The notes beneath the pieces are model-generated. The model saw nothing but the letters and a program-made list of their open reading frames with translations. It ran no database searches and was not told where the DNA came from. DNA of 64,000 bases, from positions 35,721 to 99,720 of the forward strand of contig CAMWYJ010000006.1 in assembly GCA_947178445.1 (NCBI GenBank), in the 5' to 3' direction. The position numbers were made by a program, and so were the translations under genes. The stretch comes from an uncultured Clostridium sp. Lineage in GTDB: Bacteria; Bacillota; Clostridia; Lachnospirales; Lachnospiraceae. Shown piece after piece: positions 17,653-25,851 of the stretch (its first letter is position 1; every line of letters starts with the position of its first letter).

Positions 17653-17778
17653 AAAAACCTCCTGTGAGAAAATAGGAAATATATTAATCGTATATTTTTA
17701 TTAATCAAAATTATACAATAAGAATAGCAAAGAGACAAGAGGAAACAGTAAGACAAGCCGCTCTGTATACTGTTTACA

Positions 17779-18007
17779 CCAGCTAGACGCCTGCTCTGTG
17801 TGCTGCAATAATATCCATTCCGGGTACGCTTGCGCTCAATTGCAAGCGCAACGGTACATAAGGGCAGCGAAAAAACGATGCCCAAGTACCGGCGGTTGCA
17901 AATGCCCTCTTCGTGGATATCATGCAACACACAGGGCAGGCTGGTTTGTATCAAAGGGAAAGATGTGTTATGATACAGAAAGAGAAAATAAAGTTCCGCA
18001 ATCGCCT
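17779..18007 (+). mobile_element. Palindromic element, diverged copy 3
   Basis: Outer inverted repeat of about 30 bp (17779-17817 with a 7-base insertion, against 17914-17944) encloses the same internal layout as copies 1 and 2: a GCTTGCGCT hairpin, then a hairpin with GGTAC/GTACC and GGGCA/TGCCC arms, then a GGCGG..GCAAA segment. The arm sequences differ completely from copies 1 and 2 but still pair. The right end, GTTCCGCAATCGCCT (17993-18007), matches the terminal repeat of the other copies; the left end is not recognisable. It ends 30 bases before the pseudouridine synthase start codon. Confidence 0.6.
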
Positions 18008-18037
18008 GCGAAGAAATGAAAAGGGTAAGGTAAAGAG

Positions 18038-18739
18038 ATGAATGTAGAGATATTATACGAGGATGCAGATTTGATTGTCTGTGTAAAACCATATGGGATG
18101 CCGGTGCAGGGTGATAAGAGCCGGGATACAGATCTGTTAAGCTATTTGAAGAACTATGTGTTTGAAAAGGATGAGATGGATGAGGAACCATATCTGGCAA
18201 TGGTTCACCGCCTTGATCGTCCAGTGGGTGGCGTGATGGTGTTTGCAAAAAACCAGACGGCAGCAGCAAAATTATCCGATCAGGTACAGGATGGAAGGAT
18301 GATAAAATTTTATCAGGCTGTGCTCACCGGACAGATGCCGGAGGATAGCGGAATGTTAGAGGATTACCTGATAAAGGACGGAAAGAACAATACCTCAAAG
18401 ATTGTGAAAAAGGGAACAAAGGGTGCAAAAAAAGCACAGCTAGAGTATGAGGTGTTAGATGTTTTTGAGACAGATTCCGGAATTCTAAGCTATGTTCTGA
18501 TTGAATTGATTACGGGAAGACATCATCAAATCCGGGTTCAGATGGCGGGCAGAGGTTGTGGCATTTATGGTGATACCAAATATAACCCGCAATTTTCAAA
18601 GACAAAGAAGAAATACCAACAGATTGCACTTTTTGCAACCCGCTTAGAGTTCGAGCATCCAAAGACAGGTGAGCACATGGTATTTAAATGTGAGCCGGAA
18701 GGTGACGCCTTTGAGGTGATTGAGTTGGATGAGTTTTAG
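18038..18739 (+). CDS. RluA-family RNA pseudouridine synthase
   Basis: Converts specific uridines to pseudouridine in rRNA or tRNA. 233 residues, a compact form without an S4 domain, as in the RluC/YjbO-type short members. The catalytic motif HRLDRPVGG has Asp60; the later LITGRHHQIRVQM motif is also conserved. GTAAGG lies before the ATG. It has the palindromic element in its leader and is followed by a long inverted repeat. The modified nucleotide cannot be assigned. Confidence 0.93.
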   Translation: MNVEILYEDADLIVCVKPYGMPVQGDKSRDTDLLSYLKNYVFEKDEMDEEPYLAMVHRLDRPVGGVMVFAKNQTAAAKLSDQVQDGRMIKFYQAVLTGQMPEDSGMLEDYLIKDGKNNTSKIVKKGTKGAKKAQLEYEVLDVFETDSGILSYVLIELITGRHHQIRVQMAGRGCGIYGDTKYNPQFSKTKKKYQQIALFATRLEFEHPKTGEHMVFKCEPEGDAFEVIELDEF

Positions 18740-18748
18740 AACTGGCAT

Positions 18749-18827
18749 AAAATCCTCCCAAAATGGAAAATCTATAGGTAGTATGAAAGAAGCTACGTGA
18801 TAGAATTTTCGATGATGGGAGGATTTT
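18749..18827 (+). promoter_or_regulatory. Long inverted repeat that can sequester the ribosome site of the next gene
   Basis: Perfect 12-bp inverted repeat: AAAATCCTCCCA (18749-18760) pairs with TGGGAGGATTTT (18816-18827), with a 55-base loop that contains a small GTAG/CTAC hairpin. The 3' arm contains the GGGAGG ribosome site of the following GTG-started gene and ends in T residues. It could be the rluA-type gene's terminator, a translational switch, or both. Confidence 0.55.
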
Positions 18828-18830
18828 TGT

Positions 18831-19940
18831 GTGGAAATTGCGGCAGAAAGAGCGTGGAAGAAAATATTACTTTTGGCTGGTGCGGCAGTTGCCATTTATC
18901 TGATATTCCGTTTTTTGCTGCCGATTGTGCTGCCCTTTGTATTTTCCAGTATAGTATCAGTTCTTTATTATCCGGTTCTTCGAAAGCTGTATCATAAATT
19001 TTTCCCAGATATGCAAGAGGAGCAGGAAAGGTTTTGTACGGGAAAAACAGGTTTCAAAGAGGAGCGCAGTAAAAAGTGGTTTTTAATCCTTTCTGTGGGA
19101 TTATTTTATGTGGCTGTTTTGTTCTTGGCTGTATGGCTGCTTGGATATTTTTGTAGACAGGGAAAAAGTATTGTACTCAATATACCATTTTATCAGGCGA
19201 AATGTATGGCATTTGTGAGAGACTGCTGCTGCCAGATGGATGCGGTATTTCACATAAAGGATGGAGCGAGCTATACCTATATTATGACATTAGTGGGAGA
19301 TAACTGGTCAGATTCGGTAAATGTGATTTTGCCAAAGGTGACAGGTTATTCCATGCAGTTTATAGAACAGGTATTTTCTCTTCTGTTTGGAATTGTGGTT
19401 ACAATAATAGCCACATTTTTTATGATACAGGAATATGATGGAATCCGGGAATTTCTGCTTAGTTCCGAAATTGGTAGAAATGTGTGCCGCATGGTGCATA
19501 AATGCAAAGAAACCTTGAAGGTATATGTAAAAGCACAGGGGTTTATCATGCTGATGGACGGAGTCGTATGTACTTTGGCATTCTGGCTGATTGAGCAGCC
19601 GTATTTTCTGATATTGGGTTTTGTGGTGGCGGTGGTGGATGCCTTGCCGGTGTTTGGCGCAGGTTTGATTTTATTTCCATATACCATTTTTTTAATACTC
19701 GGAAAAAAGTATGTAGCGGGAGTGGTTCTGCTTCTGGCTTATATAGCATGTGTGCTCATCAGGCAGGTGACCGAGCCAAGAATGATTGGAAATGAGGTGG
19801 GGATTAAACCACTTTATACGATTGCGAGTATGTATATTGGGTTTAAATTATTTGGCGTGTATGGCTTTTTGCTGGGACCGGTGGGGTTACTGATTATGAA
19901 AGAAGTGTATGGAAATGTCTGGAGGAAGGATGAAATTTAA
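18831..19940 (+). CDS. AI-2E/YtvI-family integral membrane protein
   Basis: 369 residues with about eight TM helices in the AI-2E (UPF0118) pattern. The N-terminal helices are followed by a soluble loop, and the second half has the conserved DALPVFGAGLILFPYTI and TEPRMIGNEVGIKPL stretches. The closest type is the sporulation protein YtvI of clostridia and bacilli. Start is GTG at 18831 with GGGAGG 8 bases upstream, inside a hairpin. Role is unproven; homologues include permeases and sporulation-linked proteins. Confidence 0.88.
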   Translation: MEIAAERAWKKILLLAGAAVAIYLIFRFLLPIVLPFVFSSIVSVLYYPVLRKLYHKFFPDMQEEQERFCTGKTGFKEERSKKWFLILSVGLFYVAVLFLAVWLLGYFCRQGKSIVLNIPFYQAKCMAFVRDCCCQMDAVFHIKDGASYTYIMTLVGDNWSDSVNVILPKVTGYSMQFIEQVFSLLFGIVVTIIATFFMIQEYDGIREFLLSSEIGRNVCRMVHKCKETLKVYVKAQGFIMLMDGVVCTLAFWLIEQPYFLILGFVVAVVDALPVFGAGLILFPYTIFLILGKKYVAGVVLLLAYIACVLIRQVTEPRMIGNEVGIKPLYTIASMYIGFKLFGVYGFLLGPVGLLIMKEVYGNVWRKDEI

Positions 19941-19953
19941 AATGGAATAATTC

Positions 19954-19982
19954 TTGACTGATTTTTACATGCGTATTATATT
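19954..19982 (+). promoter_or_regulatory. Promoter of the FtsX-like ABC operon
   Basis: TTGACT (19954-19959), 17-bp spacer, TATATT (19977-19982), about 77 bases before the first gene of the operon. Confidence 0.6.
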
Positions 19983-20059
19983 AAAAAATGTAGAATGCTT
20001 TTTAAAAATATAGAATTCCACATAAGAGACAGGATGCTGTAATTTTTATTTTGATTAGG

Positions 20060-20650
20060 ATGGTGATACATATAGGTAAGAAAAAACTCCTCTTTCTTAT
20101 TTTGATTTTTGTAGCCTTGGCAGGTGTTTTGTGTTACATAGGGCTAGGCAATGATTCGCCCACTCGGCAGAATGAAAAAATTGGAATATACCGCACATCG
20201 CTGGATCCGGAGTCGACAGTCATTGATTTTACGGATACCGAAACACTGGGAATATATTCAGAATTTTATACCCATGATTTTTTCCGCCAGATGTCATTGG
20301 ATATGGATGTAACGGTTGTTGGCGGAAAAGTTTATGTGGTCATATATGATGTCACGGATATGCCTTATACACAGAAGGTGTCAGAGCTTACAGAGGTAGA
20401 TCGAATAGAGATGGAACAGTCCGGTGCTTACAGCATGGATTTGAAAAAGCTGCCAGAAAATCGTCGGTATGTAGTTGGTTATTTCTGCGATGAAAGCTGT
20501 ATGTTTACTCTGGATGACTGTTTTTCATGGAAAACCTCCATGAAGGAATATATCCGTGATGTCTGGCTGGCAGGTATCTTTAAATGGGAGGAGCAGTATA
20601 CTCCAAAATGTTTTCCAGAGAATAAGGGGTGGGACGGAGATATTGAATAA
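20060..20650 (+). CDS. Single-TM extracytoplasmic protein, paralogue of the gene at 23580
   Basis: 196 residues: a short basic stretch (GKKK), one TM helix (about residues 9-28), then a soluble extracytoplasmic domain. The domain shares a pattern with the protein at 23580: an YSEF-like motif, a VxVxGGKVYVVIYD-like strand, then SGAYSMDLKKLPENRRYVV and an aromatic GYFxxExCxF motif. First gene of an operon with two FtsX-like permeases and an ATPase, so it may be an accessory substrate-binding or sensing subunit. The start is uncertain: TTG 20051, ATG 20060 and GTG 20063 are all possible and the ribosome site is weak. No family recognised. Confidence 0.7.
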   Translation: MVIHIGKKKLLFLILIFVALAGVLCYIGLGNDSPTRQNEKIGIYRTSLDPESTVIDFTDTETLGIYSEFYTHDFFRQMSLDMDVTVVGGKVYVVIYDVTDMPYTQKVSELTEVDRIEMEQSGAYSMDLKKLPENRRYVVGYFCDESCMFTLDDCFSWKTSMKEYIRDVWLAGIFKWEEQYTPKCFPENKGWDGDIE

Positions 20651-21716
20651 AAGGAAAAATGACCGGTTGATGTATACGGTTATGGCGATAGGAATTGTAA
20701 TTGCATATATTGCTTTTTTCTATGCGGTGGACTGTTACACTGCATACAAAAATTCCATGAATGACATCCGGCGCCTTTCCGAGAGCCAAAGTGGTAAAGC
20801 GCTTTATTTTGGATATGATGGTTCCAATGAATGGCTTACGGATGTGTTTGATAAGGAGGAAATCACTGCCTATTTTACCGGTGTGACCCTTCACTATGAT
20901 AAAGTGCATGGAGAAAGGCTGACCATGATCTATCTAAATACACCGACCAAGTGTCCATACCGTTTTTTATCGGGAGGAATGCCGGATCCTGCCGGCAAGG
21001 AAAATGTGGCGGTATTAGGCAAAAAATGTAAGCATTTAACATATACCAGAGATGGTCAGGATTATATATCCATATGCGGAGAAGAGTATCGTGTGACCGG
21101 ATATGTATCGGAAGAGAATTCCACGGTAGTAGATTCTCTGACTATGCTGTTCTGGAACCATTGCGGTGACAGGGTGAAGGAAGCGGTGGATTATTTTGCC
21201 GGCTCTCCCATGGATGTATGCGTTGTTTTTGAAGACGGTGACGTGGAAAATTGGTATTATGCACATTCCGATATACTGGATAAATATGCATATGACATCC
21301 GGCTGAGTGATAATTATATGGATGTTTATAATTTAGATTATGACGAACGTTATATGCAGATGTCCTGCCTGTTATATGCTTTCAGTTTTATTGTTCTGGT
21401 TATCATAATCAAGTATTGGATCAGCATGCATAAGGAGGAGCTTATTGTCCGGAGAATCGTGGGGTATGAGCGGTATCAGCTGCTGGGCTATTTGGGAAAC
21501 AGGCTGTGCCGTGTTCTGATCTCGATATCCCTTCCCTGTCTGCTGGTTCAGCTGGTACTGGATTATCTGAGTGGGGCATTTTGGGGTGCCGGGGCAGGCA
21601 TTGGAAAAATTATCTGGGCTGTAGTTTTTTTGGTGTTCACATTTATTCTTTTGCTGATTTATCCAATGTACCGGATATTGGTAAAAGACATCATAAGTGA
21701 GAGAAAGATTTTTTAG
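20643..21716 (+). CDS. FtsX/MacB-like ABC permease, subunit 1
   Basis: 357 residues with one N-terminal TM helix (about 12-32), a periplasmic-core-like extracytoplasmic domain of about 200 residues and three C-terminal TM helices, the FtsX/MacB topology. Start is read as TTG at 20643 with GGAG just upstream, overlapping the previous stop by 8 bases (TTGAATAA). A longer frame opens at 20556 but runs deep inside the preceding gene. Forms a heteromeric transporter with the permease at 21717 and the ATPase at 22927. Such systems act in mechanotransmission or in export of peptides and lipoproteins. Substrate unknown. Confidence 0.82.
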   Translation: MNKRKNDRLMYTVMAIGIVIAYIAFFYAVDCYTAYKNSMNDIRRLSESQSGKALYFGYDGSNEWLTDVFDKEEITAYFTGVTLHYDKVHGERLTMIYLNTPTKCPYRFLSGGMPDPAGKENVAVLGKKCKHLTYTRDGQDYISICGEEYRVTGYVSEENSTVVDSLTMLFWNHCGDRVKEAVDYFAGSPMDVCVVFEDGDVENWYYAHSDILDKYAYDIRLSDNYMDVYNLDYDERYMQMSCLLYAFSFIVLVIIIKYWISMHKEELIVRRIVGYERYQLLGYLGNRLCRVLISISLPCLLVQLVLDYLSGAFWGAGAGIGKIIWAVVFLVFTFILLLIYPMYRILVKDIISERKIF

Positions 21717-22934
21717 TTGGGAAAACGGTATTATGAAGATTGTATTTTTATTAAAAAATGTGTATTTGCAGTGCTTTTACCATGCAAGGTTTTTTTGCTG
21801 ACAACTGTTTTGGTTGCAGTTTCCTATGCAATCCTGATGACCTCTTTGACTGGGATTGTGCCGTTGCTTGGCTCAAAAATCATATGGAATGCTGTTTCAA
21901 ATGAAAAAGTGGATAATGTATATAAGGTCAATATGTGGCAGCAGTATGTCACTGGTGTACTTGACCGAACTTCCTTTGAGGAGCTGCTTACAGATATCAA
22001 CGAAATAGATGGCATAAAGGGAGCCGGACTTTATCTTATGGATTCCGTGTTTTCGCAGGGAGAGCGGCAGGATACTTTGTTTGTGTCAGAGGAACTGCTT
22101 TCCATGCTTCCGTTGAAAAATACAGATGGTGAGGTTTGTGAGTTTTCCACAGATGGTACAGCGATACCGGTCTTTGCGGGATATGGGCTGAAGGACGAAT
22201 ATCCTGCAGGAACCGTTTTTCATGATTCAAATGTGACATACAAGGTTATCGGAGTGCTGAAAAAGCACAGCTTCTGGCCTGCAGGAAAGAATTATTATGG
22301 GAACTTGATGAGTCTGGACGATATGTTTGTGATGGGTGTGGGACATTCGAAACCGCTTAGGGATATTTCAGTCTATGGTGATTTTCTGCTTGGACTCGAT
22401 AACTTCTATTATTTTCTGGAGCCGGATACCGACAGGGAACAGATACAGAAGGCTGTCATTGAGGCTGCGGGGGAGAAAGAGCTTCGTATATATGATGCAT
22501 ATTTGTTAGAGGATGCGATTGATGATGAGTGGCAGAGTATGCTGAAGGAGCCGGAATATTTTTTAATGCCGCTTTCGCTGGTTATCATCTCAACGGTGGT
22601 CATGTTTCTTTCGGCAATACTCAATGTCATCATACGAAAAAAGAATATAGGAGTCATGTATACGATAGGGTATTCTGGAAAGGATATTGTGCGGATTTTT
22701 ACCATGGAGAATGCCATGAAGGTTTTATTGGGTGCTTTAATGGCATTGGCATATTACATAAAGGTAATGGATCAGTTTATGGGCTTTGAAAATGGAGTAT
22801 CTCTTATATGGTATGTTCTTCCGGCTACGGTTTTAGTGGCTTTGCTGATGCTCTACATAGGGGACAGGGCATCCCTTAGATATATTCGGAATGTCAATCT
22901 GGCAGAAGTGATTGGAGGAATGGGGTTTGATTAG
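21717..22934 (+). CDS. FtsX/MacB-like ABC permease, subunit 2
   Basis: 405 residues with the same topology as its neighbour: an N-terminal TM helix (about 17-40), an extracytoplasmic domain of about 230 residues, and three C-terminal TM helices with the FtsX-typical link RKKNIGVMYTIGYSGKDI after the second helix. The frame starts with TTG directly after the stop of the first permease; no ATG fits better and the ribosome site is poor, so translation probably depends on coupling. Its stop overlaps the ATPase start by 8 bases. Low sequence similarity to subunit 1 suggests a heterodimer. Confidence 0.85.
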   Translation: MGKRYYEDCIFIKKCVFAVLLPCKVFLLTTVLVAVSYAILMTSLTGIVPLLGSKIIWNAVSNEKVDNVYKVNMWQQYVTGVLDRTSFEELLTDINEIDGIKGAGLYLMDSVFSQGERQDTLFVSEELLSMLPLKNTDGEVCEFSTDGTAIPVFAGYGLKDEYPAGTVFHDSNVTYKVIGVLKKHSFWPAGKNYYGNLMSLDDMFVMGVGHSKPLRDISVYGDFLLGLDNFYYFLEPDTDREQIQKAVIEAAGEKELRIYDAYLLEDAIDDEWQSMLKEPEYFLMPLSLVIISTVVMFLSAILNVIIRKKNIGVMYTIGYSGKDIVRIFTMENAMKVLLGALMALAYYIKVMDQFMGFENGVSLIWYVLPATVLVALLMLYIGDRASLRYIRNVNLAEVIGGMGFD

Positions 22935-23592
22935 AGTAAATCATGTGACAAAGGTGTATAAAGGAGATTATTTTAAGACAACAGCCCTTGATGATGTTTC
23001 CTTTGAGGTGGAAGATGGAACGTTTGTTGGGATTTTGGGAGAGTCGGGATCGGGGAAGACCACATTGCTGAACCTATTAGGAGGAATGGACAGGGCGACC
23101 TACGGAGAGGTGTTGTATTCCGACACGGACATTGAAAGATTTAGCGCAATGGAAATGGACCGGTTCCGGAAAAAGAATATTGCTTTTGTATTTCAAAATT
23201 TTGCTCTGATGAACGAGTTTTCCGTATATGAGAATCTTGAGGCGGCGCTGCTTGCCAGAAATTATAAGAAAAAGGAAAGACAGAGGATTATCTGTGATAT
23301 ACTGGAACGGTTTGGGATTACAGAGCTTCAGTATAAATATCCGGGACAGATATCGGGAGGACAAAAGCAAAGAGTGGCGATTGCCAGGGCGGTCATCATG
23401 GATTGCCCCTACATTTTAGCAGATGAGCCCACGGGTGCATTAGATGAAGAAAACACAAGGTGTGTGATGGAGCTGTTTCTGGATTTGAAGAAAAGCGGCA
23501 AGACAATAGTAGTCATTACCCATGATAGTGTGGTTGCAGGGTATGCAGATTGTCTGCTGACAATCAGGGATGGAAAATTATGGGAAAAGTAA
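22927..23592 (+). CDS. ABC transporter ATP-binding protein (MacB/LolD-like)
   Basis: 221-residue ATPase of the FtsX-like module. Walker A GESGSGKTT, Q-loop FVFQNFALM, signature ISGGQKQR, Walker B YILADEPTGAL and H-loop VITHD are all intact. The start is taken as TTG at 22927, 8 bases after GGAGG, giving MIRVNHVTKVY as is usual in this family; a longer TTG start at 22912 lacks a separate ribosome site. The 8-base overlap with the permease stop mirrors the overlap at the start of subunit 1. Energises the transporter in the cytoplasm. Confidence 0.93.
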   Translation: MIRVNHVTKVYKGDYFKTTALDDVSFEVEDGTFVGILGESGSGKTTLLNLLGGMDRATYGEVLYSDTDIERFSAMEMDRFRKKNIAFVFQNFALMNEFSVYENLEAALLARNYKKKERQRIICDILERFGITELQYKYPGQISGGQKQRVAIARAVIMDCPYILADEPTGALDEENTRCVMELFLDLKKSGKTIVVITHDSVVAGYADCLLTIRDGKLWEK

Positions 23593-24113
23593 GATTAAAA
23601 AAAATACTCAAAGTGTTAGGTTTTTTTTGTATTTTGATATTAGGGCTTAATCTGTTTTTGCTATTTACAGGCTGGTATGGCAAAAAAGTAGAGGGAAAAA
23701 ATCTCTCTATTTTTAGTGTAATGAGTGACAAAAACTCTGCCGACAGAAAAAAATCCAGCAATGTATATGATTATTTTTCTGTTTTTAATGGTCTTGATAT
23801 GGGATATGATATTTCTCTCTATATAGAAGAGGGAACGGTAGAGCTGAATATATTAGAAGCAGATGATATAAAAATGATTTTTGACGGGATGGAGCAGCCG
23901 GTTGTGGCACGGTATGAGCTGAAAAGTTCCGGAAAAGCGTATTGGGATTTGTCCTCACTTGAGCCGGGACATCGATATGCGTTAGCGGTATATGGAAGTG
24001 AAGATTGCAATTTTATTGGTGAGGTAGGAGAGCACTATTATATAAAACGGTGGCAGAGCATACATGATAGACTGGTGAAGAATCTGGGGAAAACTTCTAA
24101 ATATGTTCCATAA
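23580..24113 (+). CDS. Single-TM extracytoplasmic protein, paralogue of the gene at 20060
   Basis: 177 residues: basic N-terminus, TM helix (about 10-30), extracytoplasmic domain. It shares with the first gene of the operon a YFSVFNGLDMGYD-like strand, a GTVEL strand, the AYWDLSSLEPGHRYALAVYG core and an ExCNF motif. The ATG at 23580 overlaps the ATPase stop by 13 bases; an in-frame upstream start at 23550 is less likely. Last gene of the operon. Function unknown; the two related proteins flanking one transporter suggest accessory subunits. Confidence 0.7.
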   Translation: MGKVRLKKILKVLGFFCILILGLNLFLLFTGWYGKKVEGKNLSIFSVMSDKNSADRKKSSNVYDYFSVFNGLDMGYDISLYIEEGTVELNILEADDIKMIFDGMEQPVVARYELKSSGKAYWDLSSLEPGHRYALAVYGSEDCNFIGEVGEHYYIKRWQSIHDRLVKNLGKTSKYVP

Positions 24114-24123
24114 CATTCCACAC

Positions 24124-24183
24124 TTGCACAGTTTGCCAAATAGGGATATAATGAATTGCGTTGATGCGCAAGCAGGTCATCAG
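24124..24183 (+). promoter_or_regulatory. proS promoter with leader shared with the 29.7-kb promoter region
   Basis: TTGCAC (24124-24129), 17-bp spacer, TATAAT (24147-24152). The segment from GATATAATGAATTGCG to AAGCAGGTCATCA (24145-24182) is found again at 29701-29738 with a single difference. It includes the -10 box and the first bases of the transcript, which can fold as a TTGCG/CGCAA hairpin. Confidence 0.6.
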
Positions 24184-24212
24184 AATAATAGAGCGATTGA
24201 AGGAGAACAGTC

Positions 24213-25646
24213 ATGGCAAAGGACAAAAAGCTGGTAGAGCAGATTACTTCTATGGAGGAAGATTTTGCAAAGTGGTATACAGATGTCTGCATTAAGGCAG
24301 ATTTGATTTCATATGCAAGTGTAAAGGGCTGCATGGTGATTAAGCCGGCAGGTTATGCAATCTGGGAGCTGATTCAGAAAAATTTAGATGAGCGTTTTAA
24401 AGCGACAGGGGTGGAGAATGTATATCTGCCAATGTTTATTCCGGAGAGCTTGTTACAGAAGGAAAAGGACCACGTAGAAGGCTTTGCACCGGAGGTTGCA
24501 TGGGTAACCCATGGCGGGCTTAATGAACTACAGGAGAGAATGTGTGTCAGACCGACCTCTGAGACTTTATTCTGTGATTTTTATGCAAATGATATTGAGT
24601 CTTACCGGGATTTGCCGAAGGTATATAATCAGTGGTGCTCCGTTGTGCGATGGGAGAAGGAGACACGACCGTTTCTTCGTTCCCGTGAGTTTTTATGGCA
24701 GGAGGGTCATACAGCTCATGCAACTGCAGAGGAAGCGGAGGAGAGAACCATCCAGATGTTAAATGTATATGCAGATTTTTGTGAGGAGGTTCTGGCGATT
24801 CCGGTTATTAAGGGACAGAAAACGGAGAAAGAAAAGTTTGCCGGAGCAGTGGCAACCTACACTATTGAATCTCTGATGCACGATGGCAAGGCATTACAGT
24901 CTGGTACAAGCCATAATTTTGGTGACGGATTTGCAAAGGCATTCAATGTGCAGTATACAAGTAAAGATAATAAGTTAGAGTATGTGCATCAGACTTCATG
25001 GGGTATGACAACCCGTATGATTGGTGCGATTATTATGGTACATGGTGATAATTCCGGTCTTGTGCTGCCGCCACAGGTTGCACCGATTCAGGTTATGATT
25101 GTGCCGGTTATGCAGAAAAAGGAAGGTGTTTTGGAGAAGGCATATGAGCTAAAGGATATGCTCTCTGATTTCCGCGTGAAGGTAGATGATTCTGACAAGA
25201 GTCCGGGATGGAAATTTTCTGAGCAGGAAATGAGGGGAATTCCACTTCGTGTAGAGGTTGGACCAAGAGATATCGAGGCGGGTAAATGCATGGTTGTTCG
25301 CCGTGATAACGGAGAGAAGCTGGAGGTTTTGATTGATGAGCTGGAGACTAAGGTTCGAGAGCTTCTACTAACGATTCACAAGGATATGTATCATAAGGCG
25401 TTAGTACACCGTGAGGAGAATACGCATACCGCAAAAGACTGGGAGACATTTTCAGATATTATTGAGAATAAGCAGGGATTTATCAAAGCTATGTGGTGTG
25501 GTGAAACTGAATGCGAGGAAGCGATCAAGGATGAGACGGGGGCTTCTACAAGATGTATACCGTTTGTACAGGAGAAGATTTCGGATGTATGTGTTCACTG
25601 TGGCAGGCCTGCAAAGAAGATGGTTTATTTTGGCAGGGCATACTAG
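24213..25646 (+). CDS. proS: Prolyl-tRNA synthetase, archaeal/eukaryal type (ProS type 3)
   Basis: Charges tRNA-Pro. 477 residues, the short ProRS form without the bacterial editing insertion. Class II motifs are visible ([16 protein letters not shown], then [19 protein letters not shown] as motif 2 region). The C-terminal zinc-binding type tail ([18 protein letters not shown]) ends in the Tyr characteristic of this class. The ATG follows GAAGGAGA. Monocistronic, with a promoter upstream and a strong terminator downstream. Confidence 0.97.
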   Translation: MAKDKKLVEQITSMEEDFAKWYTDVCIKADLISYASVKGCMVIKPAGYAIWELIQKNLDERFKATGVENVYLPMFIPESLLQKEKDHVEGFAPEVAWVTHGGLNELQERMCVRPTSETLFCDFYANDIESYRDLPKVYNQWCSVVRWEKETRPFLRSREFLWQEGHTAHATAEEAEERTIQMLNVYADFCEEVLAIPVIKGQKTEKEKFAGAVATYTIESLMHDGKALQSGTSHNFGDGFAKAFNVQYTSKDNKLEYVHQTSWGMTTRMIGAIIMVHGDNSGLVLPPQVAPIQVMIVPVMQKKEGVLEKAYELKDMLSDFRVKVDDSDKSPGWKFSEQEMRGIPLRVEVGPRDIEAGKCMVVRRDNGEKLEVLIDELETKVRELLLTIHKDMYHKALVHREENTHTAKDWETFSDIIENKQGFIKAMWCGETECEEAIKDETGASTRCIPFVQEKISDVCVHCGRPAKKMVYFGRAY

Positions 25647-25714
25647 TGTCCTGACACGTTGATAATTAGGCAAACCTACTTGTCTGGGGAATTTGATAGT
25701 AACTGAGATATTAG

Positions 25715-25750
25715 GGATTGACTCCTATGTGTATGGGAGTCAGTCCTTTT
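25715..25750 (+). terminator. Rho-independent terminator of proS
   Basis: A 14-bp stem with G-U pairs (arms 25715-25728 and 25733-25746), a 4-base loop and a TTTT tail. Confidence 0.85.
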
Positions 25751-25760
25751 CCTCTATTTG

Positions 25761-25820
25761 ATTTTTTCTTTCATTTGTTGTACAACTGTCATATAAAGTT
25801 AGGAAAGTTTCTCAATCATT
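25761..25820 (+). repeat. Short derivative of the palindromic element upstream of cca
   Basis: ATTTTTTCTTTC, then TTGTTGTACAACTGT, an ATATAAAGTTAGGAAAG stretch and GTTTCTCAATCATT. These match the left arm and the right arm of copy 2 (44889-44905 and 45034-45076) joined at the palindrome, as if the internal 130 bases had been deleted. It ends 31 bases before the cca start codon, the same placement as the full copies. Confidence 0.5.
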
Positions 25821-25851
25821 CATACAAATAAAGAAAATAAGGAGTAGAAAT

